This document shows positions 22,205 through 31,991 of a DNA stretch of 64,000 bases, in pieces. Numbering within the stretch: the stretch's first letter is position 1; the number at the start of each line of letters is the position of its first letter. Origin of the DNA: Saururus chinensis (taxonomy: Eukaryota > Streptophyta > Magnoliopsida > Piperales > Saururaceae); contig CP141140.1 in assembly GCA_035235625.1 (NCBI GenBank), positions 54,555,351 through 54,619,350 of the forward strand. Direction: 5' to 3'. Made by a program: the position numbers and the translations under genes. The notes below the pieces were generated by a model that saw nothing but the letters and a program-made list of their open reading frames with translations, searched no databases and was not told where the DNA came from.

Positions 22205-23800
22205 ACTATATGTGCAGCTTGGATAATCTTCTTCAATCTACCAGATAGACAGCTGGACATATACAAATGTCACATTCAGCAGCTCTGTTCAGTAAGTTAA
22301 TGTGTGGAGCTGAAGATAAAATATATGAAGAAACATACACTACTCGTACATAATCATCATCATTACTACTATAAGAGCAAGGAGGTTTGGACAAAATATT
22401 TTCACAATTCCAAAAGAAGACCTGTGAATTGAGTTTAAACTGGCATACATTTAAGGTGATTGACAAGGGTTTTATTATAAAAGGCCGCCAACCTGCAAAT
22501 AATGGCAACTTACACATTTTGACCATTGAAACAGGCATAAATTGATTTCTAATATATATTACCATTTCTCATAGGTTTTGGCTTCGGCAGCCCACGTGAT
22601 GTGTCTACTTTGCACAACTGAGTCCCACAACTACAGCAAGACCCTTACTATTTTGACCAAGTTATGTCATGGTTTATGATAAATCCATAAATGACTCTTT
22701 CCTCTCTGCATAAAATAAGATATTACCATATTAATTCTGATATGTACCCTTCAGGTCCCATTTATTTAGTTATATGACAACATGGAACCCCAAAATCTAG
22801 CCATGAAATCACCAAACGGATCCAAGATGAAAATGCATAAGCCCTAAAGTGGTCCGATATATAAGTCAAAATTATCTGTATCAATTAACTTGTACCATCC
22901 AAAAATTGAAGCAGCATAGACCCAACATCTTCCTATACCCATATGATAACGGGCCATTGAAACGCACCGAAATCCAACTAAACAGAGATTAGTGGAAAGC
23001 ACAAAGGACCATTTCACGATCCCCACATCTACTAGGCGCCAATAACATGTAAGAACAAAAACCAACTTAAAATTTCACACCCTGCCCAACTAAAAAAAAC
23101 AGATAACAAAGACTGAAGGGGAAGACCTGGAGAGCGGCTCTAGAGAATCGGGAGATGGGCTTCTTCCTATCCTTGTTGCCGTTGGCACCTCCCCTGGCCA
23201 TTATCAGCCCCTTTGCAACATTGTTTCTCGCCAAGCAACAAAACCCAATAAATAGGCCAAAAATGTTAGACCAGCGGCAAGACCGCAGGGGATCGTTCCC
23301 CACCGAGATCAAACCTATGACCGGAAACGAGGTTGCAGAGGAGGAGGGCGGGGCTTAAAATGATGGAAGAGACGGGAGAGGGAGATAGAAGAAAGGAGGG
23401 CTGATGCCAATGTGTAAGACGGCCAGAGGGGAAAACGACTTGAAAAACAGAGAGTTGACGAGAGGTGGGTTAGAGGGAGAGAGAAGAGAGGAGGTGGAGG
23501 GGGTTTACGTGGAAGAGGAGAAGGCGTGCCGGAGAGAGACCGAGCTCACATCACCGGGAAAGATGGCGGACTCCTCCTAAGAGCTCGCCTAAAAACGTTA
23601 AGGAGAGGTGGGAGGGCGGGAAATTTTTAGATGGAGGGAATGGGTAAGTGGACAGAAGGAAAGGCGGAGGTAACATGAAGCTAGTTCTTCCATCACCGTT
23701 TAGGTGGTTTCCCCTTGGCAACGTGCCACTCCCTGATTCGTGGCTCATATTGGGCTCATTAAATCAGGGGGCATATAAAACGCTTCCCAGGGCAGGAGTA
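22205..23800 (-). repeat. Right arm of the inverted gene-fragment duplication
   Basis: Reverse complement of 11,805-13,470. Matching landmarks include TGTGCAGCTTGGATAATC at 22,210, TGCATAAAATAAGATATTACC at about 22,707, the exon at 23,127-23,234 and GGCATATAAAACGCTTCC at 23,770. The arms enclose 8.7 kb that includes the hAT element, P0 and the unrecognised gene. Flanks beyond about 23,805 differ from those before 11,800. Confidence 0.9.
23127..23234 (-). pseudogene. Histone H2A.Z-like first exon, second copy
   Basis: Reads LARNNVAKGLIMARGGANG then NKDRKKPISRFSRAALQ, ending at CAG|GTCTTC. It keeps KGLIM and KDRKKP, closer to plant H2A.Z than the left copy (ITAR, KDGKKP). It shares the lost ATG (TTG), SRFS and AALQ. 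Those shared changes must pre-date the inverted duplication, so the segment was already a dead copy, or a diverged allele, when it duplicated. No second histone exon is present. Confidence 0.75.
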
Positions 23801-24016
23801 GAGGAAGGGGATATTGTGATCATGTGGAAATGAATGGTGATAGGTTCATGACCTCTAATGCTCTTTCCATTGAAGATCATGAAGAATTTCTTGCGTTGAG
23901 GGGAAAGTAAAAAGTACATTTGCATCCTCTCTATTTTATTTTCCCCCTTTATTCATGTAGATGATATTTTAGATTTAAGAAAAATAATGTGGTTCATGAA
24001 GATAATTTATTTTTTT

Positions 24017-24731
24017 GGGAAAATTATTTAAATAATATTTTAAATTTTTTTTTACTAAATTAACTCACTTTGGAAAATATTTCCCAAAGTAGTATTGCTT
24101 TTTGCCATGTAGGCGCCAGCCAACCCGTTAGCGCTTGCATAGTTTATTTTTAAAATTTTACATAATTTCATCCTTTATAAGTTGATTTCGTCATTCTAAA
24201 AGACAAAATCGATTTATAACAGTTAACCTGATATCGTCGTTTAGAAGAACAAAATCACCATAAGGAGATTTTGTCTTTGTGAAGGACGAAATCTCCACAC
24301 ATGCTATTTGGCCACAATGTTATTTTGTCCTTAAGGTATTTTTGTCCTTTCAAGTGACAAAATCTAATTAATTTTTTTTAAAAAATTCTTTTAAACTAAC
24401 TTTAACACCTATCCCTGTTCATTTATTCAACACATTCACATTATACAATATGTGACCCTCACATGCTAAAATCATTGTCTAAAAGGATGAAATCACCTTA
24501 ACGTGATTTTGTCATTTAAAAGGACGAAATTTGTGTCCCCAACACGCTAAAATCGTCATGTGCGGTGATTTTTGAAGGACGAAATCACGTAAAATTGAAA
24601 GAAAAAAAATCCACGCAGGAGCTAGTGCTTGGCTGGCGCCTACGTGGACAAAAGGAACACCCATTTGGGAAATATTTTCCGAAGTGCATCATTTTGGTAA
24701 TTATTTTTTTAATATTATTTAAATAATTTTC
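24017..24731. mobile_element. MULE-like TIR element with internal palindromes, copy 1
   Basis: The left end GAAAATTATTTAAATAAT at 24,019 is repeated in reverse at 24,714-24,731. Imperfect inverted repeats continue inward for about 100 bp, with GGAAAATATTTCCCAAA near each end and GTAGGCGCCAGCCAA close inside. TTATTTTTTT occurs at 24,007-24,016 and 24,732-24,741, a possible 10-bp target duplication, though low in complexity. The core holds about six short palindromes of the GATTTYGTCCTT/AAGGACRAAATC kind. There is no coding capacity. Confidence 0.75.
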
Positions 24732-24741
24732 TTATTTTTTT

Positions 24742-25230
24742 ATTTCATTGGTATAATATAGGTAGCTAGGGTTTTGGCAATCTCGACTTTTAACATATAT
24801 ACCTGCATGGAGAGTTGGGAGTGAAGAGAACTAAAATTACTAGCTAGGGAATTCTTTCACTCGTTTTTGAGGATGAGGGGTTTGTCACCCCTTGTTTTAG
24901 CCAACTGACCCCATTATATGCAAATGGTAAATATCTACTGAGTTAAGAGGGATGGGCTGGTTAGAACCAAGAGTGGGCGACTTTTCATTCATTTTTTAAA
25001 AGAATGTGAAGTATAAGTTGATTACCCGGTTGCTTAATCATTGCGCATCAAGATTGAAGTTTATTTTTCCTTGTTATTTTTAATAAACCCACCTGAGAAA
25101 TTATCTTGCAATTCATAACTTTGGTTGGCTAGACTTTAGTTTTTGAGCTAGAATTAGATGCACGTCGAAAATTTTACAAAAGCTTGTAGTTTTTTTTAAA
25201 GTAAAGATTGTTTCCCTTGCTAGCAATAAT
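24742..25230. other. Spacer
   Basis: Nothing recognised. It separates the palindrome element from the truncated MITE. Confidence 0.5.
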
Positions 25231-25319
25231 GCTATACTCCCTAAGGATATAAAATAAGTGTCCTATTTGGTTTTTCAATATAAATTTAAATTAATTTATT
25301 TTTAAAAATTATATAGCAC
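25231..25319 (+). mobile_element. Half of a Stowaway-like MITE, cut by the solo LTR
   Basis: TACTCCCTAAGGATATAAAA then TAAGTGTCCTATTTGGTTTT matches the left half of the MITE family seen complete at 8986-9089. The sequence stops at the solo LTR at 25,320. I could not find the matching right half after 26,221, so it was lost or was never there. Confidence 0.6.
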
Positions 25320-26216
25320 TGTTAGCCCCTTAACTTGATGGATGCGGAAAGGGGGCGGCTACCCCCATACTTGGCAGCGGACAGCCAAGTTTTTCTAGGC
25401 AGAGGACAGCCTAGGCAGCCCCTTGGGCATGGACGGATGCTGGGACAGCACGGGAGATGTTCCGGACGAGCTACTCGCCTTGCGGAGTAGGCTGGGTAGG
25501 AGTCCTTGCGCGGGCGGGACTCTAGTAGCGAAGCTAGGCGCTGGTTGGACTTAGGGGAGGACTCCTAAGGCGGATAGGATTCAGCTTGTGCTGGCTGGCT
25601 GCACTCCTAGTTGGAGTAGGAGACCAGGCAGCAGACTCCTAGGACGGACATGACTCGTACAAGCAGGCTGGCTACACTCCTAGGACAAATGGGAGTTGGT
25701 TGGCTGGTTCCCTTGGATGGCATGACTCTTGGTGGCAGCATGGCGAAGGACTTCTAGCGGAAGACGGACTCGCGAAGGCTTCCTTATCTATGCTATCCCG
25801 GAATGGCTTTGGGCTGAGAGTTGGACAGGGTGAGGACTCTTATTTTGGGTGGGTTTTGTACTTCTAGTTGCTCTAGGACGGCCAGCCTATGGCTGAGTCT
25901 ATTTAAGGGAATAGTTGGGGTGGCCAAGGCATGAGAATGCTCTGATTTTCCTACACAGCGAACCAGGGAGGAAAAGAAGAGAAGGATCTCAGCCTGGTTG
26001 TTCAGCCCTGCCCTTTCCCTACTTGTGTATTTCAGCGGATTGATTTACATAGCTTGGGCGGAGACCCTTGCACCAGGTTGGTTGTGTTGCTTTGTGGTTG
26101 TTTTACTGGTTTTCCCTTGCGCATACGAGTGGGAAGGGAAGAGAGTGGTTGCTGGCTATGGGTGTAGTCAGGCCATTACGAGTGTGAACGCTAGGCAAAG
26201 CTTCGTGCCCATGACA
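25320..26216 (+). mobile_element. Solo LTR (897 bp), same family as the 26.9-41.9 kb element
   Basis: Starts TGTTAGCCCCTTAAC and ends CGTGCCCATGACA. It shares GTTAGCCCC, GGAGTAGGCTGGGTAGGAGT, GAGTCTATTTAAGGG (TATA-like, 25,900) and GGCCATTACGAGTGTGAACG with the LTRs at 26,879 and 41,104. Flanks are AGCAC (25,315-25,319) and ACCAC (26,217-26,221), a 4-of-5 target duplication. No PBS follows, so this is a recombined solo LTR. The 115-codon frame at its end (25,998-26,345) is LTR read-through. Confidence 0.8.
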
Positions 26217-26878
26217 ACCACTAAGATGTTTCTCTATGAATCATTGTCGCAAAATACCTGGATCACGACAAAACAAACTGGAAAGAGCGTGAATTTGTTG
26301 GAGGTGAAGAGCAAGAGAGAATTGACAAAGCCTTTGATGTGTTAGTGAATCTAGTTGTGAAACAAACAAAATGGGGTCAGTGAACCACCGTGCTGGCGAA
26401 TTCATTTGACGAACAAGTGTTAAAGGGTCGGTGAATCACCAACATGTTGGGGACAATTCAATGGAGGATTGACTCTTTGTCTTATCTTTTGACATGTCAC
26501 AATGCTCGATATTAAGGTGGATCGTATGAAGAAGAGACACCCCTAAATGGACAATGAAATTGTCAGAACCGGAGGTGAGCTCACTGTGATGGTCAAAGAT
26601 GCACACCGGAGATGAAGAAGGCTGTTTGAGGAGGAATCCGATGGCAGCAAGGGCGGTAGGGCAAGGAAAAATGGCCTTGGACAGCTGGTAGAGTGACACC
26701 CTTGAGAGTTTAAGCAAATGACAATTGGGTTGCCCAGGCCAGATGCCACCTATGCATTGATGGCTAGGTTATGTTAATTTCATGGAATTGTAGAAAAGTT
26801 TCAATGTTCGCATAATTGTAATAGCAAAGAAATTTTTATAACAACACATTTTTTGAAAATTGATTCCATCGGCAAAGC
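26217..26878. other. Spacer between solo LTR and 5' LTR
   Basis: GGGTCAGTGAACCACC at about 26,373 is echoed by GGGTCGGTGAATCACC at about 26,427, a weak local repeat. Nothing else is recognised. Confidence 0.45.
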
Positions 26879-27565
26879 AGTTAGCCTCCCAATCAGTCCC
26901 ATAAATAAAAGGGGCCGGTAACCCCTTAGGCTTAGTAACGAATAGCCAAGCCCCCTTAGCAATAGATAGTAACAAACACCCTTGGGCGCTTATGCACTTG
27001 GGCAGGATATTGGAGAGCATTGGAACAACTTTCGGAGTGTTGGATAGCCTTGTGGAGCAGGTTGAGTGAGGGTCCTAGAACGGGCAAAACTCTAAGGGCG
27101 AGCTGGGCACCAATTCTACTTGGGGACGAACTCCCAAGTCAACCAGGACTCATCCTTTCAGTTCTAGCCATGGACAAGGAGATCCTTAGTTTCCTAGTTA
27201 AAGTTGGGGTGAATCGCGAAAATGGGGAGAGTTGGATAGGGAGTGAACTACTTGTATGGGTGGGACTTGTATTTCCTAGTTGTATAAGAACTTGGCATAG
27301 ATTGAGCCTATTTAAGGGGAGGGGCGTCAAGCAGCCACGGCCATTGGACTTTGGTGATTTCATCTTGCCTCTCCTTGCCTTTGTTTCGACGGACTGAAGC
27401 AAAATAGCTTAGGATGGAGTCTCTTTGCACAGAGATGGTGTATTGTTGCTGAGATCTTCTTCTCTGTGCATATGAGTGGGAAGCACGAGCAATTGGCTCC
27501 TAGTTGCAAGGTGCGGCTAGGCCATCACGAGAGAGAACGCTTGACACAGTTTTACACCAATGATA
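26879..27565 (+). repeat. 5' LTR of the chromovirus
   Basis: GTTAGCCTCCCAATCAGTCC matches the 3' LTR start GTTAGCCCCTCAATCAGTCC. The opening TG is mutated to AG. It carries GCCTATTTAAGGGGAGGGGC (TATTTAAG at 27,309-27,316), a TATA-like site conserved in all three LTRs of the family. It ends ...ACACCAATGATA, where the 3' LTR ends ...CACTCATGGCA. Confidence 0.85.
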
Positions 27566-27566
27566 G
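27562..27566 (+). other. Target-site duplication GATAG of the nested element (left)
   Basis: GATAG precedes TGTAATATCCC and is repeated exactly at 36,441-36,445, directly before the host element's PBS-like TTGGTTCCATTGC. Confidence 0.85.
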
Positions 27567-30500
27567 TGTAATATCCCAAATCTTCCTAGGTTTCGAAAAT
27601 TAAATACATGGAAATAAGGTGTTTGACCCATTGATATTCTTAGTATAATAACTTCTTCCTTAGATAACATTTGTGGCTGAAAGTAATTCTATTAGAAAGT
27701 AGACAGGCAGAGCTTCAAAACGCCACTAAGAACGTAAGAATCGGAGTTTGGATGAGGGAGATACGATTGTTCAAAGTTGAGCATATCCTATAGTGCTTGT
27801 TAACCTGATTTAGACATGTATTTAGCCCGTTTAAGTCATCTTGCGGGCCCTGTTAATTAGAGTTCCGAAATTAATTTTTAGATGCCTAATTAGGGTATCT
27901 AAGTAAGAAGGATTGACCAAAATTTTAGAGGGATTAGAAACCCTAATCCCTATGTTTATAAAAGGCCTTCTTAGGGCACAATTTGGGGTCTTTGCCCGAT
28001 GGGAGGAAAGAATGGGGTGAACGACGAAGCTCCGGCGAGGCTCCGATAGTGGTGGATAGACAACAAATCGGCAGTTAAGGTAGGATCATTGTCGTTACTT
28101 TTGAGTGTAGATTAATAAATATTTTATTAAATAAATTTGAGTGTATAATAGGATATCTGCAATCCTATTTTGCTATAATTTTTAAGAACAGTGATTTATA
28201 GTTCTATAATTTCGTTGAGTAGCAGTGTAATTATTTTTAATCCTGTTGGCCGGCCGTTGATTGGCCAGCGACTGACCGAGTGTTGGTTGGAACTATAGTA
28301 AAGGAGGGGCCACCCTGGTCTTGGCCGCGGTGGTCCAGGCAGCAGAGGCCATGGCCGCTGTGGCTGTGGCTATTCGGTCTCTGAAAAAAAAAACACTATG
28401 GTGGCGCGGCATAGCCCGGTCGGAGGAGGAACCTAGCTTCCCGAAATTGCCGAACGATGGTGATCCGGTCAAGCTAGGCCATATCCGGCCATCGCAACAT
28501 TGTCGTACAGTATGGAAAAAAACAACTGCTTTGTCTCCTGCCATTCACCAGACGGAGGCAAGGCCGAGTCCATCGGAATCACCGGAATACAGCGATTCGA
28601 CCAGCTTTGGCCTTGCCCACTGGGACGCAGGGAAGATGAACTGCGATGCAGGTCGTCTGTGCGCTCCGGACCGTGTTGGGTGACCCGACCTAGTTTAGTC
28701 CGGCTCTCTTAAAAAAACACTATAACTGAACCTAGTACGGTTCAGTGAGTTAGTGTATTCATAAAAATTAGGAAAAAAATTATGAATGACCATGAATGTA
28801 TTCCAAGTGTTATTCCCAAGCTTTAGATCAGGAAAAAAATCCCAGAGTCTCTTAAATGACCAATTTACCCTTGTGAGTTGACGCGTAGTATAATGATTAA
28901 TAATCAAACTTTGGGGCTCCGGTTCAGGGGCCTATGAGTGGATTTAGAAATTAAGAAAAACCCCAGTGATATTAAAGGGAGTATCCTAAATTTAGACCAA
29001 GTACAAGGTCAGGAAAAATCCCATTAAGTAGATAATTGACTATTTTGCACTAGGTTAAGGTAAAATGATTATTTGAACCGGGGTTAGTTCAAGGGGTTTA
29101 CAACCTTGTTAAACAGCAAGAAAATTATCTTGGGTTCATAATGTCATGGTGTACCCATGGGATTAGTTTTGGTCCCATCAAGGTTCAAGGAGGCCCTAAA
29201 CAGAAAGACTGAAATACCCTTGTGTAGACTGGCTCGCATTCGCGTGAATGAAATTAACAGGCCAATGAGATACCGAAACCTTTTGAGAGGTTAAAGACTT
29301 ACCAAGTGCAGAGATGACTTGTTCATTATAGAAGAATTGCCTTAATGGCCTTAGGTGCATTACAATTAGTTTCAAAGAGATTTTATAAGTTAACCCAAGG
29401 AGGGTTAGGCCGTGTGAGCTTGAACAATTCTAATATCATTATTGAATTTGATTATTGATATTATGATATGTTGGACTTGTGTAGTTCTGATTGTTTACTT
29501 TATTTATTATTTTGATATTTGCTAATGATATTATGACGATAACTTATCACTAGCATAAGATTATTGAAAGATTAATTGATGGGGTGGATAGCTTTGGATT
29601 GGGCGAGAAAACCTAATCAAGATAAAGACTAAAATGCCTCAAAGGGGTCTGAGACTAGTTCTTAGAGTGAACAAAGCCTTTGACTTGACGATTAGCCTTG
29701 GTTGATGAACCGATGGCAGTTTCGAGTTTTAATCCATAGTCTAGAAGGGACTAATAGGGTTTGGGATAGTCATTCAGAATCTTGACTTAATGATGAGCAA
29801 GATAGGGTTCATAATAGTTTCCTGAGTCTTAGCTCTATTAAGGAGTCATTGATTTGACTATGTAATTGCACCTCCCTATTGGAGGGAGCTCTGCGTGAGC
29901 TAGGCTCACAACAGATCTATTGAGGATCTTTTAGTGTACGCACAATTGGATTAGCTGACATCCTGCTTGATTTGCTTTTCTCGCCACTTTTATTCAGGTG
30001 TAGTTATGGGTCATGCCCTTCCACTCCGCTTAGGTCATTCGTAGGCTAAAAGGGGTTATGGTACTTCCTGGTGGATTCCAAAGTGTTTCGTCATGGATTA
30101 CCTTTGAGGGTGGTCTATGGTGATCATTTGTCACTTAGGTTGGCATCAAATGAGTCTGGCTATCATTAGGATTAGACGAGGATATTAATTATCGAACATT
30201 GGTTTAAGAGATAATTAATAACATTGTTTGTAATTGCTTGTTTAATTAGAACAAGTGGAACGATTAAAGGACTTGCATAAAATATAGGTTGCTTGGAAAT
30301 ACTTAATCATTTCACGTGTGATGTTATGCTTCTTAGAATAGTATAGTTTTTAGGCAGAACTACATTTGGATCCGATCTTGTTGGAAACATTGGAGATGTT
30401 GTCTGATGAATACATATGCAACTAACATTGGGTGATGTTGGCTCGATCCGAAAAACATTAAACTTTAGTTTTGTTCTTTTTAGACACTTCTCTAGGGGGA

Positions 30501-30908
30501 GGAGATGTTTTGTTGCCTATTTGGTCTTCTTTGCATGCAGGTTCTTTAGATGGGGATGTTGCAAGATCGGCATGTTTGTGGGCATTTGAGGACTACAATG
30601 TACTAGTGGAATCTAGTTTCTTACTTCTGCAATCTTGTAAATAATTATAATTACTGGCGTGAGAGTCAACTTTACTTGGTTGTTTATTTTCGGATAGATG
30701 ACAGACTTGTACTTAGAGGGTTAACCTGTTGTTTATCGAATTTTGACATGTGTTATGTTTTGATATTCGTATTTGTTAACCCCACTTATCATGACCTGGA
30801 TATTTAATTAGATGATTTATTTTGTGTTTAAGAAAGAAAGAAAAAATTTGTTGTGATTAATCGCATATTATTGGTTTAAAAAGGGTTTTGAAAATCCGGG
30901 TCATGACT
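27567..30908 (+). repeat. 5' LTR (3342 bp) of the nested element
   Basis: Collinear with 31,992-35,420 throughout. It holds a TATA-type site at about 27,955 (GTTTATAAAAGGCC), a GC-rich block at 28,240-28,690 and the conserved phrase GCAGAACTACATTTGGATCC at 30,355. The terminus reads GGGTCATGACT where the other copy has CTAGGTCGTGACA. Open frames in the GC-rich block (for example 28,321-28,683) have no family likeness and are not conserved intact in the second copy. Confidence 0.8.
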
Positions 30909-31407
30909 GTTGGTAGCTAAGGTATTCTTCTAATTACAAGTCTGAAGTCATCTGAAGATTATGACCTAGTTAGAGTTGATGGGACGATGTAGTCTTTATG
31001 CATTTTTTTAAACTATAGGTAAGTTTTTCCTAAGTGTTGTGAAATGGCTAAGGAAAAACCCTTACATACGTTTAACATGGGATATGTGTAGTTATGTGGA
31101 AGCGTAGAAATTTGTTGCTTAGAAGTGATTCATTAAGATGAGTTACACAGCGGAAGTTGAAGTTTGAATGGGATTAGTGTGAAACCCTAGAGGGTGTGTG
31201 TGTGCCATTCAAGCATAGCTGATTTTAGATCAGCCTTGGAGAAGTGCGGGGACCTGAATTTTGTGGGTTGTTTTGTGTGCAACTTAAATTAGAAGATGCA
31301 GTTGATGTGATTTGAAAGGGTAGAATGACATTTGAGTTAAAGGCCGATATTGAAAAGGGTTGGATGTGGCGAATTGCGAGGATGCAATTTTTTTAAGGAG
31401 GGAAGAA
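30909..31407 (+). mobile_element. Internal region of the nested element
   Basis: Begins GTTGGTAGCTAAGGTATTC, a degenerate initiator-Met PBS. It ends in the polypurine tract AAGGAGGGAAGAA (31,395-31,407) directly before TGTAATATCCC. Only about 0.5 kb lies between, with no coding sequence. Confidence 0.7.
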
Positions 31408-31991
31408 TGTAATATCCCAAAATTTCCTAGGTATCGAAAATTAAATACGTGGAAATAGGGTATTTGACCAATTGACATTCTTTGTAGAATAAATTTCTCC
31501 TTAAATAGAATTTGTGGCTGAAACAATTCTATTAGAAAGTAGACAAGCAGAGCTTCGAAATGCCACCAACAATGCTCGAATCGGAATTCGGATAAGGAAG
31601 ATACGATTTTTCAAAGTTGAACATATCGTATAAGGCCCATTTACTCGATTTAGACATGTATTTTGCCCGTTTAAGTCATCTTGTGGGCCCGGTTAATTAG
31701 AGGTCCAAATTAATTTTTAGATGCCTAATTAGGGTATCTAAGTAAGGAGGATTGACCAAAATTCTAGAGGGATTAGGAACCCTAATCCCTATCTTTATAA
31801 AAGGCCTTCTTAGGGCACAATTTGTGTAATTACCTAAATTTTGTTGGTTATTAAGTTTGTGTGCTACTTTAATTATAAGTTGCAGTTGATGTTGTTTGAA
31901 AGGGTAGAACGGCTTTTGAGTTAAAGGCCAAGCTTGAAAAGGGTTGGCCGTGGCAAATTGCGAGGACACAATTCTTTTTAGGAGGGAAGAA
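31408..31991 (+). repeat. Duplicated LTR head plus internal tail
   Basis: 31,408-31,825 repeats the first 420 bp of the LTR, including TTTATAAAAGGCC at about 31,793. At GGGCACAATTT it jumps to a second copy of the internal 3' end (31,826-31,991, again closing with GGAGGGAAGAA). The full 3' LTR then starts at 31,992. This looks like a template switch or unequal exchange. Confidence 0.75.

Noticed and set aside
24007-24741. TTATTTTTTT on both sides taken as proof of a 10-bp target duplication
   Set aside because: Kept only as possible support: the string is low-complexity and the left copy is separated from the TIR by GG.
28240-28712. GC-rich frames inside the nested 5' LTR
   Set aside because: They lie in LTR sequence and the corresponding block at 32,680-33,210 does not preserve them.
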